A stretch of 64,000 bases of DNA. Source: Phoronis australis. Lineage: Eukaryota; Phoronida; Phoronidae. This document shows, in pieces, positions 63,301-64,000 of the stretch. Location of the stretch: the NCBI GenBank assembly GCA_002633005.1, contig NMRA01000693.1, forward strand, positions 101,691-165,690, in the 5' to 3' direction. Positions within the stretch are counted from its first letter, which is position 1. Each line of letters begins with the position of its first letter. A program made the position numbers and the translations under genes. Below the pieces are notes generated by a model. That model was not told the origin of the DNA, did not search any database, and saw only the letters and a list, made by a program, of their open reading frames with translations.

Positions 63301-64000
63301 GTCTTCAGTTAGGTTCTGCCAATGGAGACAGTGGTGACATTCAGAAAAACAAACTTGACAACTCGACAAAATTAAACTATGAAGGTCACGCATTGCAAAA
63401 CCCAAAGATCCGGCAGAGTGTGATAAGTGTAGCTGTGTGTGATAAGTAAGGATGAGCTTCCATGGCTAGACTTCTTGCCATGCGTGACATGAGTTTTGTA
63501 TAGCATGGTATGTGTTTTACTCTCATGCTGAGGGGTTTGACTGACTGTTTGGTTACATTTGCTCACGTGGTAAGAGTTTTGCTCCCACGGTAAGAGATTT
63601 ACTCCAGACCTGTAGTAAGGCTTTTGCTTCCATGGTAAGGGTTTTACTGCAGCTGTAGTAAGGGTTATGCTTCCATGGTAACGGTTTTTTCCCATGGCAA
63701 GAGTTTACTCCCATGAAAAAGATTTTGCTCATATGATAAGTTTTGTTTAATGTGATATGAGTTCTGCAGTCCAAGGTAACGGTTCAATTACCACACCTGC
63801 CATACAGTTCTGAAAATTCAGGATATTAGATTATTTCTTCTAACATCTTTCTCAGTCTCCCCAGATCTGTATTTCACACTATATTCTCTGTCCCATATCT
63901 CATCTGTATTACACTATGTCCCTGCTCATTATCTCACCAGCCTATGTGTTATCTCACCTACATTTCCACCAAGGCATCTATCAATTCCCTTGTTTTGCGT
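196..64000 (-). CDS. CEP290: CEP290, middle part of the gene (33 exons in window, both ends outside)
   Basis: CEP290 is a very long coiled-coil protein of the ciliary transition zone, where it bridges microtubules and membrane and gates ciliary entry; it also sits on centriolar satellites. Identification rests on exon translations collinear with vertebrate CEP290 in the same order. Examples are VNKKVEEWK, ENEELRERLGLDPKEP, GMKEILQAL, RKFAVVRHQQGLLYQDY, SKKITSLEMKEINERQRAEH, FQAQSDEKK, TLKDGKGAQKV, PDPSLPIASQLE, LRMRLPATAERDEM and LAEQDNAM. Every exon pair I joined keeps phase across GT-AG boundaries. The coding total is about 4.4 kb. Composition is E/K/Q/L-rich heptad coiled coil throughout, as expected. 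Two exons at the ends of the giant intron (6656-35788) flank a nested antisense GPCR gene. Odd points are an apparent TAG at the end of the first partial exon, and a duplicated exon next to a single N that is probably an assembly artefact. Family assignment is very secure; some individual boundaries could shift by a few bases. Confidence 0.96.
351..1152 (-). other. CEP290 intron w32-w33
   Basis: AT-rich intron; I see no gene or repeat in it. Confidence 0.8.
1153..1371 (-). CDS. CEP290: CEP290 exon w32
   Basis: This is 219 nt, phase 0. It encodes ARLQQKEETLQKYQELLKQT, then HSKNDAAFNKFREAAHQVIS and LPTNKQ. It matches vertebrate ARLNQKEEVLKKYQRLLEKA and PTNKH. A ~38-bp tandem repeat begins inside its acceptor (1368-1650). 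Confidence 0.96.
1368..1650 (-). repeat. ~38-bp minisatellite starting in the acceptor of exon w32
   Basis: Eight units start at about 1368, 1406, 1443, 1481, 1519, 1556, 1587 and 1625, of the form gagc(c/t)tggtaagaaatggaagac. The first unit includes the exon's first base and its splice acceptor. On the minus strand several units therefore keep a pyrimidine tract plus an AG-like end. Confidence 0.85.
1651..2899 (-). other. Rest of CEP290 intron w31-w32
   Basis: Beyond the minisatellite at 1368-1650 this is AT-rich sequence without recognisable features. Confidence 0.7.
2900..3118 (-). CDS. CEP290: CEP290 exon w31
   Basis: This is 219 nt, phase 0. It encodes KIEELQVLLKEAETNLISRD, then KVIAELRMRLPATAERDEMI and on to ALKVAQSTISSLQ. 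It matches vertebrate NILSRDKVINELRLRLPATA. Confidence 0.97.
3666..3800 (-). CDS. CEP290: CEP290 exon w30
   Basis: This is 135 nt, phase 0. It encodes FEEAAGTLPDPSLPIASQLE, then TAISTIKNNVRIILETQAES and KTLKK. It matches vertebrate FEEATGSIPDPSLPLPNQLE and IRIILETRA. The donor GTGCCT is weaker than its neighbours. Confidence 0.96.
4150..4960 (+). repeat. Diverged copy of the CCACTAGG-motif repeat
   Basis: It carries motif forms at 4311, 4698 and 4849. It also has family phrases such as ttttggagatacagcatcag, cagtagtcgaa and ccaggtggtgcagaatac. It lies in the intron between w29 and w30 and is older than the copies at 35.9-38.1 kb. Confidence 0.65.
4961..6547 (-). other. CEP290 intron w29-w30, part nearest w29
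   Basis: No gene seen. 5690-5760 has a weak tRNA-like look that I did not accept. Confidence 0.6.
6548..6655 (-). CDS. CEP290: CEP290 exon w29, downstream edge of the giant intron
   Basis: This is 108 nt, phase 0. It encodes GFEERQLQWEQREVELERII and then AGMEKQQSEIAGAASK. It matches vertebrate FHEERQMAWDQREVDLERQL and QQNEILNAAQK. The acceptor is TTCTGCAG and the donor is GTAAGA. Confidence 0.95.
7490..10140 (+). mobile_element. Decayed non-LTR retrotransposon (LINE), 5' part
   Basis: A LINE of the jockey/CR1-like group, by general resemblance. 7495-7911 holds an ORF1-protein remnant (NVIVHGLKEENNESWEM, IHVERAHRQGKN). 7945-8775 holds an apurinic-type endonuclease (NWNAHSLAKKIGQSEV, VVAVSETWTN, GGVSVFIKHEL and a late SDHFP). 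9430-9500 reads DLPNGKAAGIDQV, the opening of a reverse transcriptase. 9571-9700 has the catalytic block LLLYADDMVLCSS. About 9930-10075 is the region after the polymerase. Several frameshifts and stops (8188, 8403, 9716) and loss of the central polymerase blocks show it is dead. It is interrupted at about 10150 and resumes at about 12886. Confidence 0.85.
11245..12362. mobile_element. Unclassified ~1.1-kb insertion inside the motif repeat
   Basis: The expected unit sequence (…gtaaacgtaaaaaa…aattgccactagg) is split here by unrelated DNA. The insertion carries cttggcggaa near its start (11268) and the inverse ttccgccaag at its end (12354-12363). It also contains GCCGCCATCTTG-like patches (11875, 12042) and a strong hairpin at 12166-12209. 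It shows no coding region. It may be a non-autonomous DNA element; the class is unknown. Confidence 0.5.
12166..12209. repeat. Perfect 17-bp inverted repeat with 10-nt loop
   Basis: 12166-12182 (atcggatacaaaatggc) is the exact reverse complement of 12193-12209. The loop is rich in CG. Transcribed RNA would form a stable hairpin. Confidence 0.9.
12886..13556 (+). mobile_element. Same LINE, 3' part with Cys/His knuckle and repeat tail
   Basis: The frame resumes with AYDMLAYLDRNGRNTWVSSV. After a frame break, 13030-13488 encodes 152 residues containing CLICNDGFVEDECHFLLIC, a CX2CX9HX4C knuckle typical of LINE ORF2 carboxy ends. It is followed by a short 3' UTR with AATAAACG and a (TGATAT)-like tail, TTGATATTGATATTG, ending near 13556. 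The two parts are one insertion split by the repeat at 10150-12885. Confidence 0.8.
15062..15330. other. GC-rich island of unknown nature
   Basis: About 270 bp of markedly higher GC and CpG content than its surroundings, with a run of eight G at 15105. Open frames exist on both strands with no recognised homology. It could be a lost promoter or a foreign insert. Confidence 0.4.
16048..16076 (+). repeat. (TATATG) microsatellite
   Basis: Short run of atatgtatatgtatatg ending tatata. Confidence 0.8.
16480..16860 (+). repeat. Old dispersed repeat, copy 1
   Basis: Shares ordered phrases with 29850-30190: cgaaatacttcaacttt, gaacaaggc, atttgactcttaaaactgc and cttggtaagtg. Divergence is about 25-30%. 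Confidence 0.6.
17841..18182. mobile_element. MITE-like element with ~72-bp terminal inverted repeats
   Basis: 17841-17912 and 18112-18182 are long inverted repeats (ttaaagaaa…, cttgacatgttt…, caccatcatcagaagt), with few mismatches. TA lies on both flanks, as expected for a Tc1/mariner-type target duplication. The ~200-bp centre has no coding potential. Confidence 0.75.
18210..19467. repeat. First copy of a ~1.25-kb head-to-tail duplicate
   Basis: It is near-identical to 19477-20691, with an N at 19468 between them. The first copy has an extra ~45 bp (18361-18405) and scattered substitutions. This looks like two alleles placed in tandem by the assembler. Confidence 0.85.
19084..19245 (+). 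repeat. GGCGGTCC minisatellite (~21-bp unit)
   Basis: About eight degenerate units of the type cggcggtcctgttttctggtg run head to tail. The array recurs at about 20308-20469 in the duplicated block. It is GC-rich against an AT-rich background. Confidence 0.8.
19477..20691. repeat. Second copy of the ~1.25-kb duplicate
   Basis: See 18210-19467. It lies just upstream of the GPCR gene, so the true 5' flank of that gene is probably ~1.26 kb shorter than shown. Confidence 0.85.
21019..22008 (+). CDS. Class A (rhodopsin-family) GPCR-like receptor, single exon, nested in a CEP290 intron
   Basis: This 329-residue intronless frame has seven hydrophobic segments and class A landmarks. TM1 is about residues 7-32 with Asn24. 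TM2 is about 41-67 with Asp52 in SMADSL. Cys77 before TM3 and Cys155 in the second extracellular loop can form the usual disulfide. TM3 ends AIDRW (101-103), a DRY variant, followed by VFPFKY. TM4 contains Trp129. TM5 is about 167-192 with Pro176. TM6 has AWLPF (234-238), a variant of CWxP. TM7 has NPIIF (272-276), an NPxxY variant with Phe. The N-terminus is only about six residues, with no signal peptide or glycosylation sequon. The tail is polar with Pro and Gln. Two Met codons head the frame (21019, 21022), preceded by ACCAAA; a short upstream 5' exon is possible. The ligand is unknown. The amine/melatonin/orphan group is a guess. The frame is intact, so a live gene is likely. Confidence 0.85.
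   Translation: MMSQQTIALLVIYMTVAVIILILNFMFTYVIIHHKLLRMSTLYGAVSVSMADSLFGFSTLISCIHLIVNKKMHTSICQGTAFVISLSMTASVFNLIFLAIDRWLAAVFPFKYKMIMTRKWVTAIISAIWCTCLVLWILPLMGLGGYKYNRSEIICYFDLIAHPKQWVTYMSLIFIPSFLIITLCGIHLIKVIHAASCQSRQEMTQHQLAKQRVRTRNTQTFKFICIIIMMFYIAWLPFCIEHTVKAIQIDLHIPEWIEIAMFVLAQTNSFWNPIIFFMANQSFRVALVKCFKIKCNHAVATIPNACKPSPRGSQLQHRQQNVPTAEETV
22271..22276 (+). terminator. AATAAA poly(A) signal of the nested GPCR
   Basis: The hexamer lies 263 bases after the GPCR stop codon, on the same strand, in AT-rich sequence. It is the first good candidate downstream of the stop. Its position supports an independent plus-strand transcript. Confidence 0.5.
22690..23276 (+). repeat. Head portion of the CCACTAGG-motif repeat
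   Basis: It starts gtgcaacgcagagcgttgaa and carries the motif at 22922, 23066 and 23222. It is cut short by the hAT-like element at 23277, and the N gap then hides the rest. Confidence 0.75.
23277..23768. mobile_element. hAT-like non-autonomous DNA element
   Basis: It begins CAGGCCTTCAT-CAG and ends with the inverse, CTG-ATGAAGGCCTG, directly before the N gap. The CAGG-type terminal inverted repeat fits hAT elements. Inside are at least five copies of gggcgtcca, one as an inverted pair (cgtccatttggacgc). There is no transposase. The 8-bp target duplication cannot be checked because the right flank is N. Confidence 0.55.
23769..23860. other. Assembly gap of 92 N
   Basis: Unknown sequence between the hAT-like element and unique DNA. 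Confidence 1.
24009..24180 (+). repeat. Dispersed repeat also found at 43065-43250
   Basis: Shared phrases: tggctgcgactgataaagc, ggagaattt-gatcc, gtgagctaatcaaa and ctgt-caccaaatc. It leads into the promoter-like patch at 24197. Confidence 0.65.
24197..24245 (+). promoter_or_regulatory. Promoter-like cluster: CRE, ETS and YY1-type motifs
   Basis: TGACGTCA (CRE palindrome) runs directly into CCGGAAG (ETS), and about 20 bp later GCCGCCATATT (YY1-type). The order and spacing resemble TATA-less promoters. The patch is GC-rich in AT-rich surroundings. It is inference only. Confidence 0.4.
24197..24439 (+). CDS. Short frame with a SAP-like segment
   Basis: 80 codons. Residues ~41-70 (FTQLKRWYMDCGITVNGRRK CEL…) fit the SAP DNA-binding pattern L..LK.WL...G..V.G.K.EL. 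It could be the first exon of a multi-copy or transposon-derived gene, since the upstream DNA is repeated at 43 kb. It could also be chance. It overlaps the promoter-like motifs, which argues against use of this exact start. Confidence 0.3.
   Translation: MTSPEGKGAKAAILLLFCPESLLHTLNLTGVLMVIFKLKTFTQLKRWYMDCGITVNGRRKCELVMLCENVNGLKLELNPV
24440..28248. other. Giant intron, 24.4-28.2 kb
   Basis: No gene recognised. Small scattered CpG-containing patches (24640-24840, 25260-25340) look gene-like in composition but have no identifiable exon. Confidence 0.5.
28249..28696 (+). repeat. Dispersed duplicate, copy 1
   Basis: About 450 bp near-identical to 30486-30935, in the same orientation, 2.24 kb apart. 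Ends are sharp at both sides. No coding. Confidence 0.85.
28697..28954 (+). pseudogene. Retroelement fragment, possibly Penelope-like
   Basis: Frame NLQKNGYPLELVNRVLKARL followed by YFKIPYVGFYAKIAQRKLNK and VVLTFKSLKLS. NGYP…YFKIPYVG…KL…LVLTF is reminiscent of the stretch between reverse transcriptase and endonuclease in Penelope-like elements. It is truncated by the N at 28955. The assignment is from memory and tentative. Confidence 0.4.
28956..29101. repeat. 64-bp tandem duplication beside a single N
   Basis: A unit starting aaaagtcctcagtccataat occurs at 28956 and 29020, and begins again at 29084. The N at 28955 sits directly in front. Probably an assembly-related duplication. Confidence 0.8.
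29850..30190 (+). repeat. Old dispersed repeat, copy 2
   Basis: Partner of 16480-16860. No coding. Confidence 0.6.
30486..30935 (+). repeat. Dispersed duplicate, copy 2
   Basis: Partner of 28249-28696. Copy 1 continues directly into a retroelement-like frame at 28697, whereas copy 2 does not. Confidence 0.85.
30936..32814. other. Giant intron, 30.9-32.8 kb
   Basis: No gene recognised; open frames are short and without known motifs. Confidence 0.5.
32815..33985 (+). repeat. Strongly diverged relative of the motif repeat
   Basis: The head acaagtgcaaaacaaagcat resembles the family start. Later phrases (tgccactagtgcatgc, gtagtcaag, aaattgactggt, ggtggtgcaaaag) recur in the copy at 47.9-49.0 kb. 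It has no coding. Confidence 0.45.
34951..35122. mobile_element. Short palindromic MITE-like element
   Basis: The left arm (34951-35003) and right arm (35067-35122) are near-complementary. They share cacg-agtcgccatttgagta, cttcttaggttt and aacaatgcatt. The centre is about 60 bp, and there is no coding. Confidence 0.65.
35789..35869 (-). CDS. CEP290: CEP290 exon w28, upstream edge of the giant intron
   Basis: This is 81 nt, phase 0. It encodes VKYLEGMVRSHENTISHLEE and then ECVRLEK. It corresponds to vertebrate IKYLNNIISEYERTISSLEE. The acceptor is GTTGCAG and the donor is GTAGGT. The next coding sequence is 29.1 kb away. Confidence 0.93.
35945..38130 (+). repeat. Best-preserved CCACTAGG-motif repeat with ~450-bp tandem units
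   Basis: The head is gagcaacgtggagcgttgaa. Units starting attgccact/c lie at about 36143, 36571, 37021, 37472 and 37921, spaced 428, 450, 451 and 449 bp. Each unit has three motif sites: a (t/g)GGGGC/GCGC type, a GGAGGC type and a GGTGG type. The last unit runs into gagcagcggacgccggacgc, and the tail ends in a 28-bp palindrome at 38090-38117. It lies in the intron between w27 and w28. Confidence 0.85.
38090..38117. repeat. 28-bp near-perfect palindrome at the end of the motif repeat
   Basis: The two 14-nt arms match at 13 of 14 positions, centred on attaat. It may mark the 3' end of the element. Confidence 0.8.
38620..38880 (-). repeat. Two decayed copies of the 3' end and donor of exon w27
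   Basis: The 20-mer cttgtgtttcaactcatcca occurs at 38645, 38780 and, in the exon, 38909 (spacing 135 and 129). The middle copy also keeps a plausible donor (CCAG|GTAGTG on the minus strand). Its reading frame is broken by TAG and TGA. Confidence 0.85.
38882..39076 (-). CDS. CEP290: CEP290 exon w27
   Basis: This is 195 nt, phase 0. It encodes VSVERQEVEDRLAQLELQHA, then LQDLMVTLKDGKGAQKVVEW, then HSKMEGLRLDELKHKRQITR and LQEQ. It matches vertebrate STLKDTKGAQKVINWHMKIE and LRLQELKLNREL. Its last ~75 nt plus the donor occur as two further decayed copies in the intron at 38620-38880. Confidence 0.97.
39370..39700 (+). repeat. Diverged head of the motif repeat
   Basis: The phrase gcaagagcaacacaaggtgttgaaatgggcccat matches the family head with changes. 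What follows has decayed beyond recognition. Confidence 0.4.
40210..40489 (-). repeat. Degenerate pyrimidine-rich tandem repeat at the donor of exon w26
   Basis: About six or seven units of the form cccactaca-ccc-cacct-cttctacttca, with a period of ~40-45 bp. The last merges into actaaactcccttacctgct, which is the exon donor itself. On the minus strand it is purine-rich. Confidence 0.6.
40490..40806 (-). CDS. CEP290: CEP290 exon w26 (largest exon here)
   Basis: This is 317 nt and completes a split Gly codon. It encodes KLHRHIVQLQVSEGTAVRRL, LRLQQRLDEKDQSLFHNRNE, then ELRRQYSGAIPLSKQEKFAR and AMMQLQEDKQTIERDLKQ. It matches vertebrate LRRQFSGALPLAQQEKFSKT. A pyrimidine-rich degenerate tandem repeat (40210-40489) runs up to its donor. 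Confidence 0.97.
41050..41182 (-). CDS. CEP290: CEP290 exon w25
   Basis: This is 133 nt, leaving 1 nt. It encodes EIAEVGTMQAQSLEAQQVSR, then EKELASLRQQLVDFQAQSDE and KKII. It matches vertebrate SRDKEVESLRMQLLDYQAQSDEK in part. Confidence 0.96.
42477..42574 (-). CDS. CEP290: CEP290 exon w24
   Basis: This is 98 nt and completes an A|AC Asn codon. It encodes CVTRAVSEADRKRLTELEST and on to LRLENSRLK. It matches vertebrate SVSKAVSDADRQRILELEKN. The donor is GTGAGA. Confidence 0.94.
43065..43250 (+). repeat. Second copy of the 24009-24180 repeat
   Basis: It lies in the w23-w24 intron and contains an extra ~25 bp relative to the first copy. It shows that the unit at 24 kb is part of a multi-copy element. 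Confidence 0.65.
43455..43603 (+). pseudogene. LINE ORF2 carboxy-terminal knuckle fragment
   Basis: Frame SNWPKCGMKDKTLTHLVEIC followed by PTYQRLRCLLLNGPNW. This fits a CX2CX8HX4C knuckle in which the first Cys reads Trp (TGG). It is a lone fragment without nearby polymerase sequence. Confidence 0.45.
43998..44058 (-). CDS. CEP290: CEP290 exon w23
   Basis: This is 61 nt, leaving 1 nt. It encodes VTKMNLDAQKTERDLRDELS. It matches vertebrate LTKINLDAQKVEQMLRDELA. The acceptor half is repeated at 44617-44644 in the duplicated block across the N at 44616. Confidence 0.95.
44031..44615. repeat. First copy of a ~585-bp head-to-tail duplicate
   Basis: It is repeated at 44617-45197 after the single N at 44616, with about 2-3% difference and small indels. 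It includes the acceptor half of CEP290 exon w23. Confidence 0.85.
44617..44644 (-). pseudogene. Truncated copy of CEP290 exon w23 (assembly duplicate)
   Basis: The first 28 nt of exon w23, with its intact acceptor, repeat here and stop at the single N at 44616. There is no donor and no 3' half. The surrounding ~585 bp (44617-45197) duplicates 44031-44615 with scattered substitutions and small indels. I infer an unmerged second haplotype, not a real partial exon. Confidence 0.8.
45390..45450 (-). repeat. Possible decayed copy of the 3' end of exon w22
   Basis: caacaaacttctgaac and tccagattcttttccc resemble exon w22 at 45705-45745 with about 70% identity. Weaker than the other cases. Confidence 0.35.
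45703..45896 (-). CDS. CEP290: CEP290 exon w22
   Basis: This is 194 nt and completes a split Gly codon. It encodes VPRVGQYMSDNDVIATSKKI, then TSLEMKEINERQRAEHATRL and RELEERNLELEQKFVE. The SKKIT-LEMKE-NERQRAEH block is nearly invariant in CEP290. Confidence 0.97.
46215..46326 (-). CDS. CEP290: CEP290 exon w21
   Basis: This is 112 nt, leaving 1 nt. It encodes IELKAVKANNEDLKKNLALE and then KEKVHTYEVAMENLGKQ. It is collinear with vertebrate ISLKEQVESINKELEITKEK. The donor is GTAAAT. Confidence 0.9.
46652..46825 (-). CDS. CEP290: CEP290 exon w20
   Basis: This is 174 nt, phase 0. It encodes DMASYKIASLQKALDNCVPA, then SELEAANKQFNTLTEKYRDI and on to FNVGLE. It matches vertebrate FKIAALQKVVDN and ELANKQYNELTAKYRDIL. 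The donor is GTTAGT. Confidence 0.96.
47308..47388 (-). CDS. CEP290: CEP290 exon w19
   Basis: This is 81 nt, phase 0. It encodes ENNKLKNENIAMETAVAERL and then GYLQRFK. It matches vertebrate ENEKQKNELLSMEAEVCEKI followed by GCLQRFK. Confidence 0.95.
47925..49020 (+). repeat. Diverged relative of the motif repeat in the w18-w19 intron
   Basis: The start aatgttgaaatgttcccacg matches the family head loosely. Phrases such as gaccaacagacggtgctaga, gtagtcgaac and ttaactggtgttgttgcat recall units at 32.9-33.7 kb. Most of it is also inside the assembly duplicate. Confidence 0.45.
48092..49321. repeat. First copy of a ~1.23-kb head-to-tail duplicate
   Basis: It is repeated at 49324-50548 after the N at 49322. 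It contains CEP290 exon w18 whole, so the exon appears twice. Differences are scattered single bases and short indels. Confidence 0.88.
49101..49250 (-). CDS. CEP290: CEP290 exon w18, downstream copy (probable assembly duplicate)
   Basis: Same 150-nt exon as at 50328-50477, with the same acceptor (TTTCCCAG) and donor (GTAAGG). It lies in a ~1.23-kb block repeated head to tail around the N at 49322. Both copies are phase 0, so a gene predictor could include both and report a false 50-residue repeat. Confidence 0.85.
50328..50477 (-). CDS. CEP290: CEP290 exon w18, upstream copy
   Basis: This is 150 nt, phase 0. It encodes RLVDSLAQEEVEVRRRLSEM, then SRKMTILRVNEKALTRRYNA and MQEVEGALRK. It matches vertebrate ENSRKITVLQVNEKSLIRQY. 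An essentially identical exon lies at 49101-49250 across a single N. Only one copy is expected in the real gene. Confidence 0.9.
50549..51671 (-). other. CEP290 intron w17-w18, unique part
   Basis: AT-rich, nothing recognised. Confidence 0.7.
51672..51764 (-). CDS. CEP290: CEP290 exon w17
   Basis: This is 93 nt, phase 0. It encodes SWEEERQKLEDSVKESEGLR and then GEDKLRLQEFD. It corresponds to vertebrate TWKTESKTIKEEKRKLEDQV with a shorter linker. The donor is GTGAGG. Confidence 0.88.
51765..52430 (-). other. CEP290 intron w16-w17
   Basis: Nothing recognised. Confidence 0.7.
52431..52556 (-). CDS. CEP290: CEP290 exon w16
   Basis: This is 126 nt, phase 0. It encodes EVSLKEEMLKKLEASLETYK and then RKFAVVRHQQGLLYQDYMKE. 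It is almost identical to vertebrate YNRKFAVIRHQQSLLYKEYLSE. The first ~20 nt and the acceptor region recur in the intron at about 52637-52670. Confidence 0.97.
52635..52670 (-). repeat. Copy of the 5' end and acceptor of exon w16
   Basis: The 20-mer ctcttccttcaagctcactt of exon w16 (52536) recurs at 52637, 101 bp upstream in the gene. Similarity extends across the splice site (cc[t/a]gcaacaca). The copy has lost the AG. Confidence 0.85.
52671..53415 (-). other. CEP290 intron w15-w16, distal part
   Basis: Nothing recognised beyond the exon copy at 52635. Confidence 0.7.
53416..53565 (-). CDS. CEP290: CEP290 exon w15
   Basis: This is 150 nt, phase 0. It encodes NEKLEADMQAMRDAGSGTGL, then LRLPEGMAVSSADVIASLNE and HLVLALQ. 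It corresponds to vertebrate IDLPDGIAPSSASIINSQNEYL. Confidence 0.93.
53566..54398 (-). other. CEP290 intron w14-w15
   Basis: One isolated motif-like site, cactagggggcacaaca, at 54001; otherwise nothing. Confidence 0.6.
54399..54560 (-). CDS. CEP290: CEP290 exon w14
   Basis: This is 162 nt, phase 0. It encodes AIESKAVSGHYDGLHLKAQL and on to EELRRELREARHEANK. It matches vertebrate AIESKNAEG...LHLKAQVD and EELRQELRESRKEA. Confidence 0.96.
55269..55327 (-). CDS. CEP290: CEP290 exon w13
   Basis: This is 59 nt and completes a split Ala codon. It encodes VDGGDAYSIQCPTLERMLA, matching vertebrate VKGGETSLIIPSLERLVNA. The donor is GTGAGT. Confidence 0.9.
55477..55557. repeat. Fold-back inverted repeat in a CEP290 intron
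   Basis: The left arm 55477-55507 (…gtcatttcttcgg…aggtgtta) pairs with the right arm 55528-55557 (taacacct…ccggagaaatgac), with a few mismatches. This is probably the remnant of a small DNA element. Confidence 0.55.
55790..56045 (-). repeat. ~75-bp minisatellite containing copies of the donor of exon w12
   Basis: Units with ggtaagctac lie at 55811, 55884, 55962 and 56036; the last is the true exon w12 donor region. The near-palindrome GGTAAGCTACC can read as a splice donor on either strand. Confidence 0.8.
56046..56217 (-). CDS. CEP290: CEP290 exon w12
   Basis: This is 172 nt. It encodes NMQLDKDLEKNVKSMEKVRS, then ELVAENKQLTDENKNLEQGM, then KEILQALKEQGEQK. The ENKQL and GMKEILQA blocks match vertebrates. 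Its donor (GTAGCTTACC on the minus strand) is copied several times in the adjoining minisatellite (55790-56045). Confidence 0.95.
56599..56734 (-). CDS. CEP290: CEP290 exon w11
   Basis: This is 136 nt and completes an AG|G Arg codon. It encodes AVALGLTADDMLAIQDFTEG and on to DELKLR. It is collinear with vertebrate SGLTTEDLNLTENI; conservation is modest but phase and order fit. The donor is GTATGT. Confidence 0.85.
57066..57139 (-). CDS. CEP290: CEP290 exon w10
   Basis: This is 74 nt, starting in phase 0 and leaving 2 nt. It encodes VERLEEERIELKKKIRLLAQ and then QTGQR, matching vertebrate IESLEEERLDLKKKIRQMAQ. Confidence 0.95.
57840..58015 (+). repeat. Degenerate (gatgagtcacacc) repeat beside exon w9
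   Basis: Loose repeats of a(t/c)gatgagtcac-cct of ~20-30 bp up to the donor of exon w9. The degree of order is low. Confidence 0.45.
58018..58210 (-). CDS. CEP290: CEP290 exon w9
   Basis: This is 193 nt. It encodes QIVELTETVNKCEIQRSDVC, then EENEELRERLGLDPKEPVDL and ALNQVLQKE. The ENEELRERLGLDPKEPVDLT block is the hallmark that first identified the gene. The donor is GTTAGT. Confidence 0.97.
58475..58560 (-). repeat. tRNA-derived SINE head or tRNA pseudogene
   Basis: The minus strand reads TGTGGCCTTGTGAGGTAAGTG (A-box-like) and, about 30 nt later, GGTTCGAGCAC (B-box-like), the spacing of an internal RNA polymerase III promoter. The acceptor stem does not pair, so it is not a functional tRNA. 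Confidence 0.45.
58910..59052 (-). CDS. CEP290: CEP290 exon w8
   Basis: This is 143 nt, starting in phase 0 and leaving 2 nt. It encodes AEEDARDKDKQLNDALERMK and then KYEAGEYGLPEAVAEIKDCK through NIRDR. It matches vertebrate YESGVYGLEDAVVEIKNCK closely. Confidence 0.96.
59679..59791 (-). CDS. CEP290: CEP290 exon w7
   Basis: This is 113 nt and completes the split Gly codon. It encodes GVGGGPSQRQMDKIKELQST and on to CKDADLRMTQ. It is collinear with the less conserved vertebrate stretch GASTLSQQTHMKIQSTLD. The Gly-rich start makes a short break in the coiled coil. Confidence 0.9.
60055..60123 (-). repeat. Probable decayed copy of the 3' end of exon w6
   Basis: aggcttaccctaattaagct followed by cagcctgtaagg (60056-60087) resembles the exon end and donor at 60115-60147. 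A partial third copy lies at 60085. Confidence 0.5.
60124..60241 (-). CDS. CEP290: CEP290 exon w6
   Basis: This is 118 nt, starting in phase 0 and leaving 1 nt. It encodes AVEQRNQQIEVLKQKLDEAV and on to AIVEDLRAELNK, matching vertebrate CIIEDLKNELQRNKG. The split Gly codon (G|GT) is completed by w7. The donor side is flanked by intron copies resembling this exon's own 3' end (60055-60123). Confidence 0.93.
60242..61054 (-). other. CEP290 intron w5-w6
   Basis: Very AT-rich, nothing recognised. Confidence 0.7.
61055..61177 (-). CDS. CEP290: CEP290 exon w5
   Basis: This is 123 nt, phase 0. It encodes AILGDKEDELAECQDQIEQL and on to KASVTALTQ, matching vertebrate LILSSKDDEIIEYQQMLHNL. The acceptor is TTCTAG and the donor is GTAGGT. 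Confidence 0.94.
61538..61627 (-). CDS. CEP290: CEP290 exon w4
   Basis: This is 90 nt, phase 0. It encodes IQDLTEQVASKTDADDEIMV followed by AVNKKVEEWK; the IMVAVN-KVEEWK block is nearly identical to vertebrates. The donor is GTACAC. Confidence 0.95.
61670..61996 (+). repeat. ~38-bp minisatellite in the w3-w4 intron
   Basis: About eight units of the type tattacggagcacgagatg followed by attgtacgttaactgaatg, decaying toward the right end. Neighbouring units alternate gtaaattg and gttaactg forms, hinting at a 76-bp higher-order unit. Confidence 0.85.
62393..62461 (-). CDS. CEP290: CEP290 exon w3
   Basis: This is 69 nt, phase 0. It encodes MVVQQSDAVLDNLTRENELL plus KSQ, corresponding to vertebrate IVHQTDNVIDQLKKEND. 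The acceptor is TTTTGCAG and the donor is GTAATA. Confidence 0.9.
62462..63201 (-). other. CEP290 intron w2-w3
   Basis: Nothing recognised. Confidence 0.7.
63202..63315 (-). CDS. CEP290: CEP290 exon w2
   Basis: This is 114 nt, phase 0 at both ends. It encodes NLTEDNKTLQEG through KESVKEMEKTTDEYLKLK, matching vertebrate NLEESVQEMEKMTDEYNRMK. The acceptor is TTGGCAG and the donor is GTGAGT. Confidence 0.95.
63440..63780 (+). repeat. Degenerate short tandem repeat near exon w1
   Basis: Repeated ccatggtaagggttttgct-like units of ~20-25 bp. No link to an exon edge is visible. Confidence 0.65.
63958..64000 (-). CDS. CEP290: CEP290 exon w1 (partial, runs off the window edge)
   Basis: Minus-strand reading gives RKTRELIDALVEM and then a TAG codon at 63960-63958, followed by GTGAG, a good donor. 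The residues align with the vertebrate segment ending ELIQYLDEIQ, just before the exon that begins NLTED here. The last codon should be Gln (CAG) but reads TAG. Downstream phase (0) fits only this donor or a weak alternative, GTGGAA, four codons earlier. Confidence 0.6.
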   Translation of the reverse strand, partial: RKTRELIDALVEM

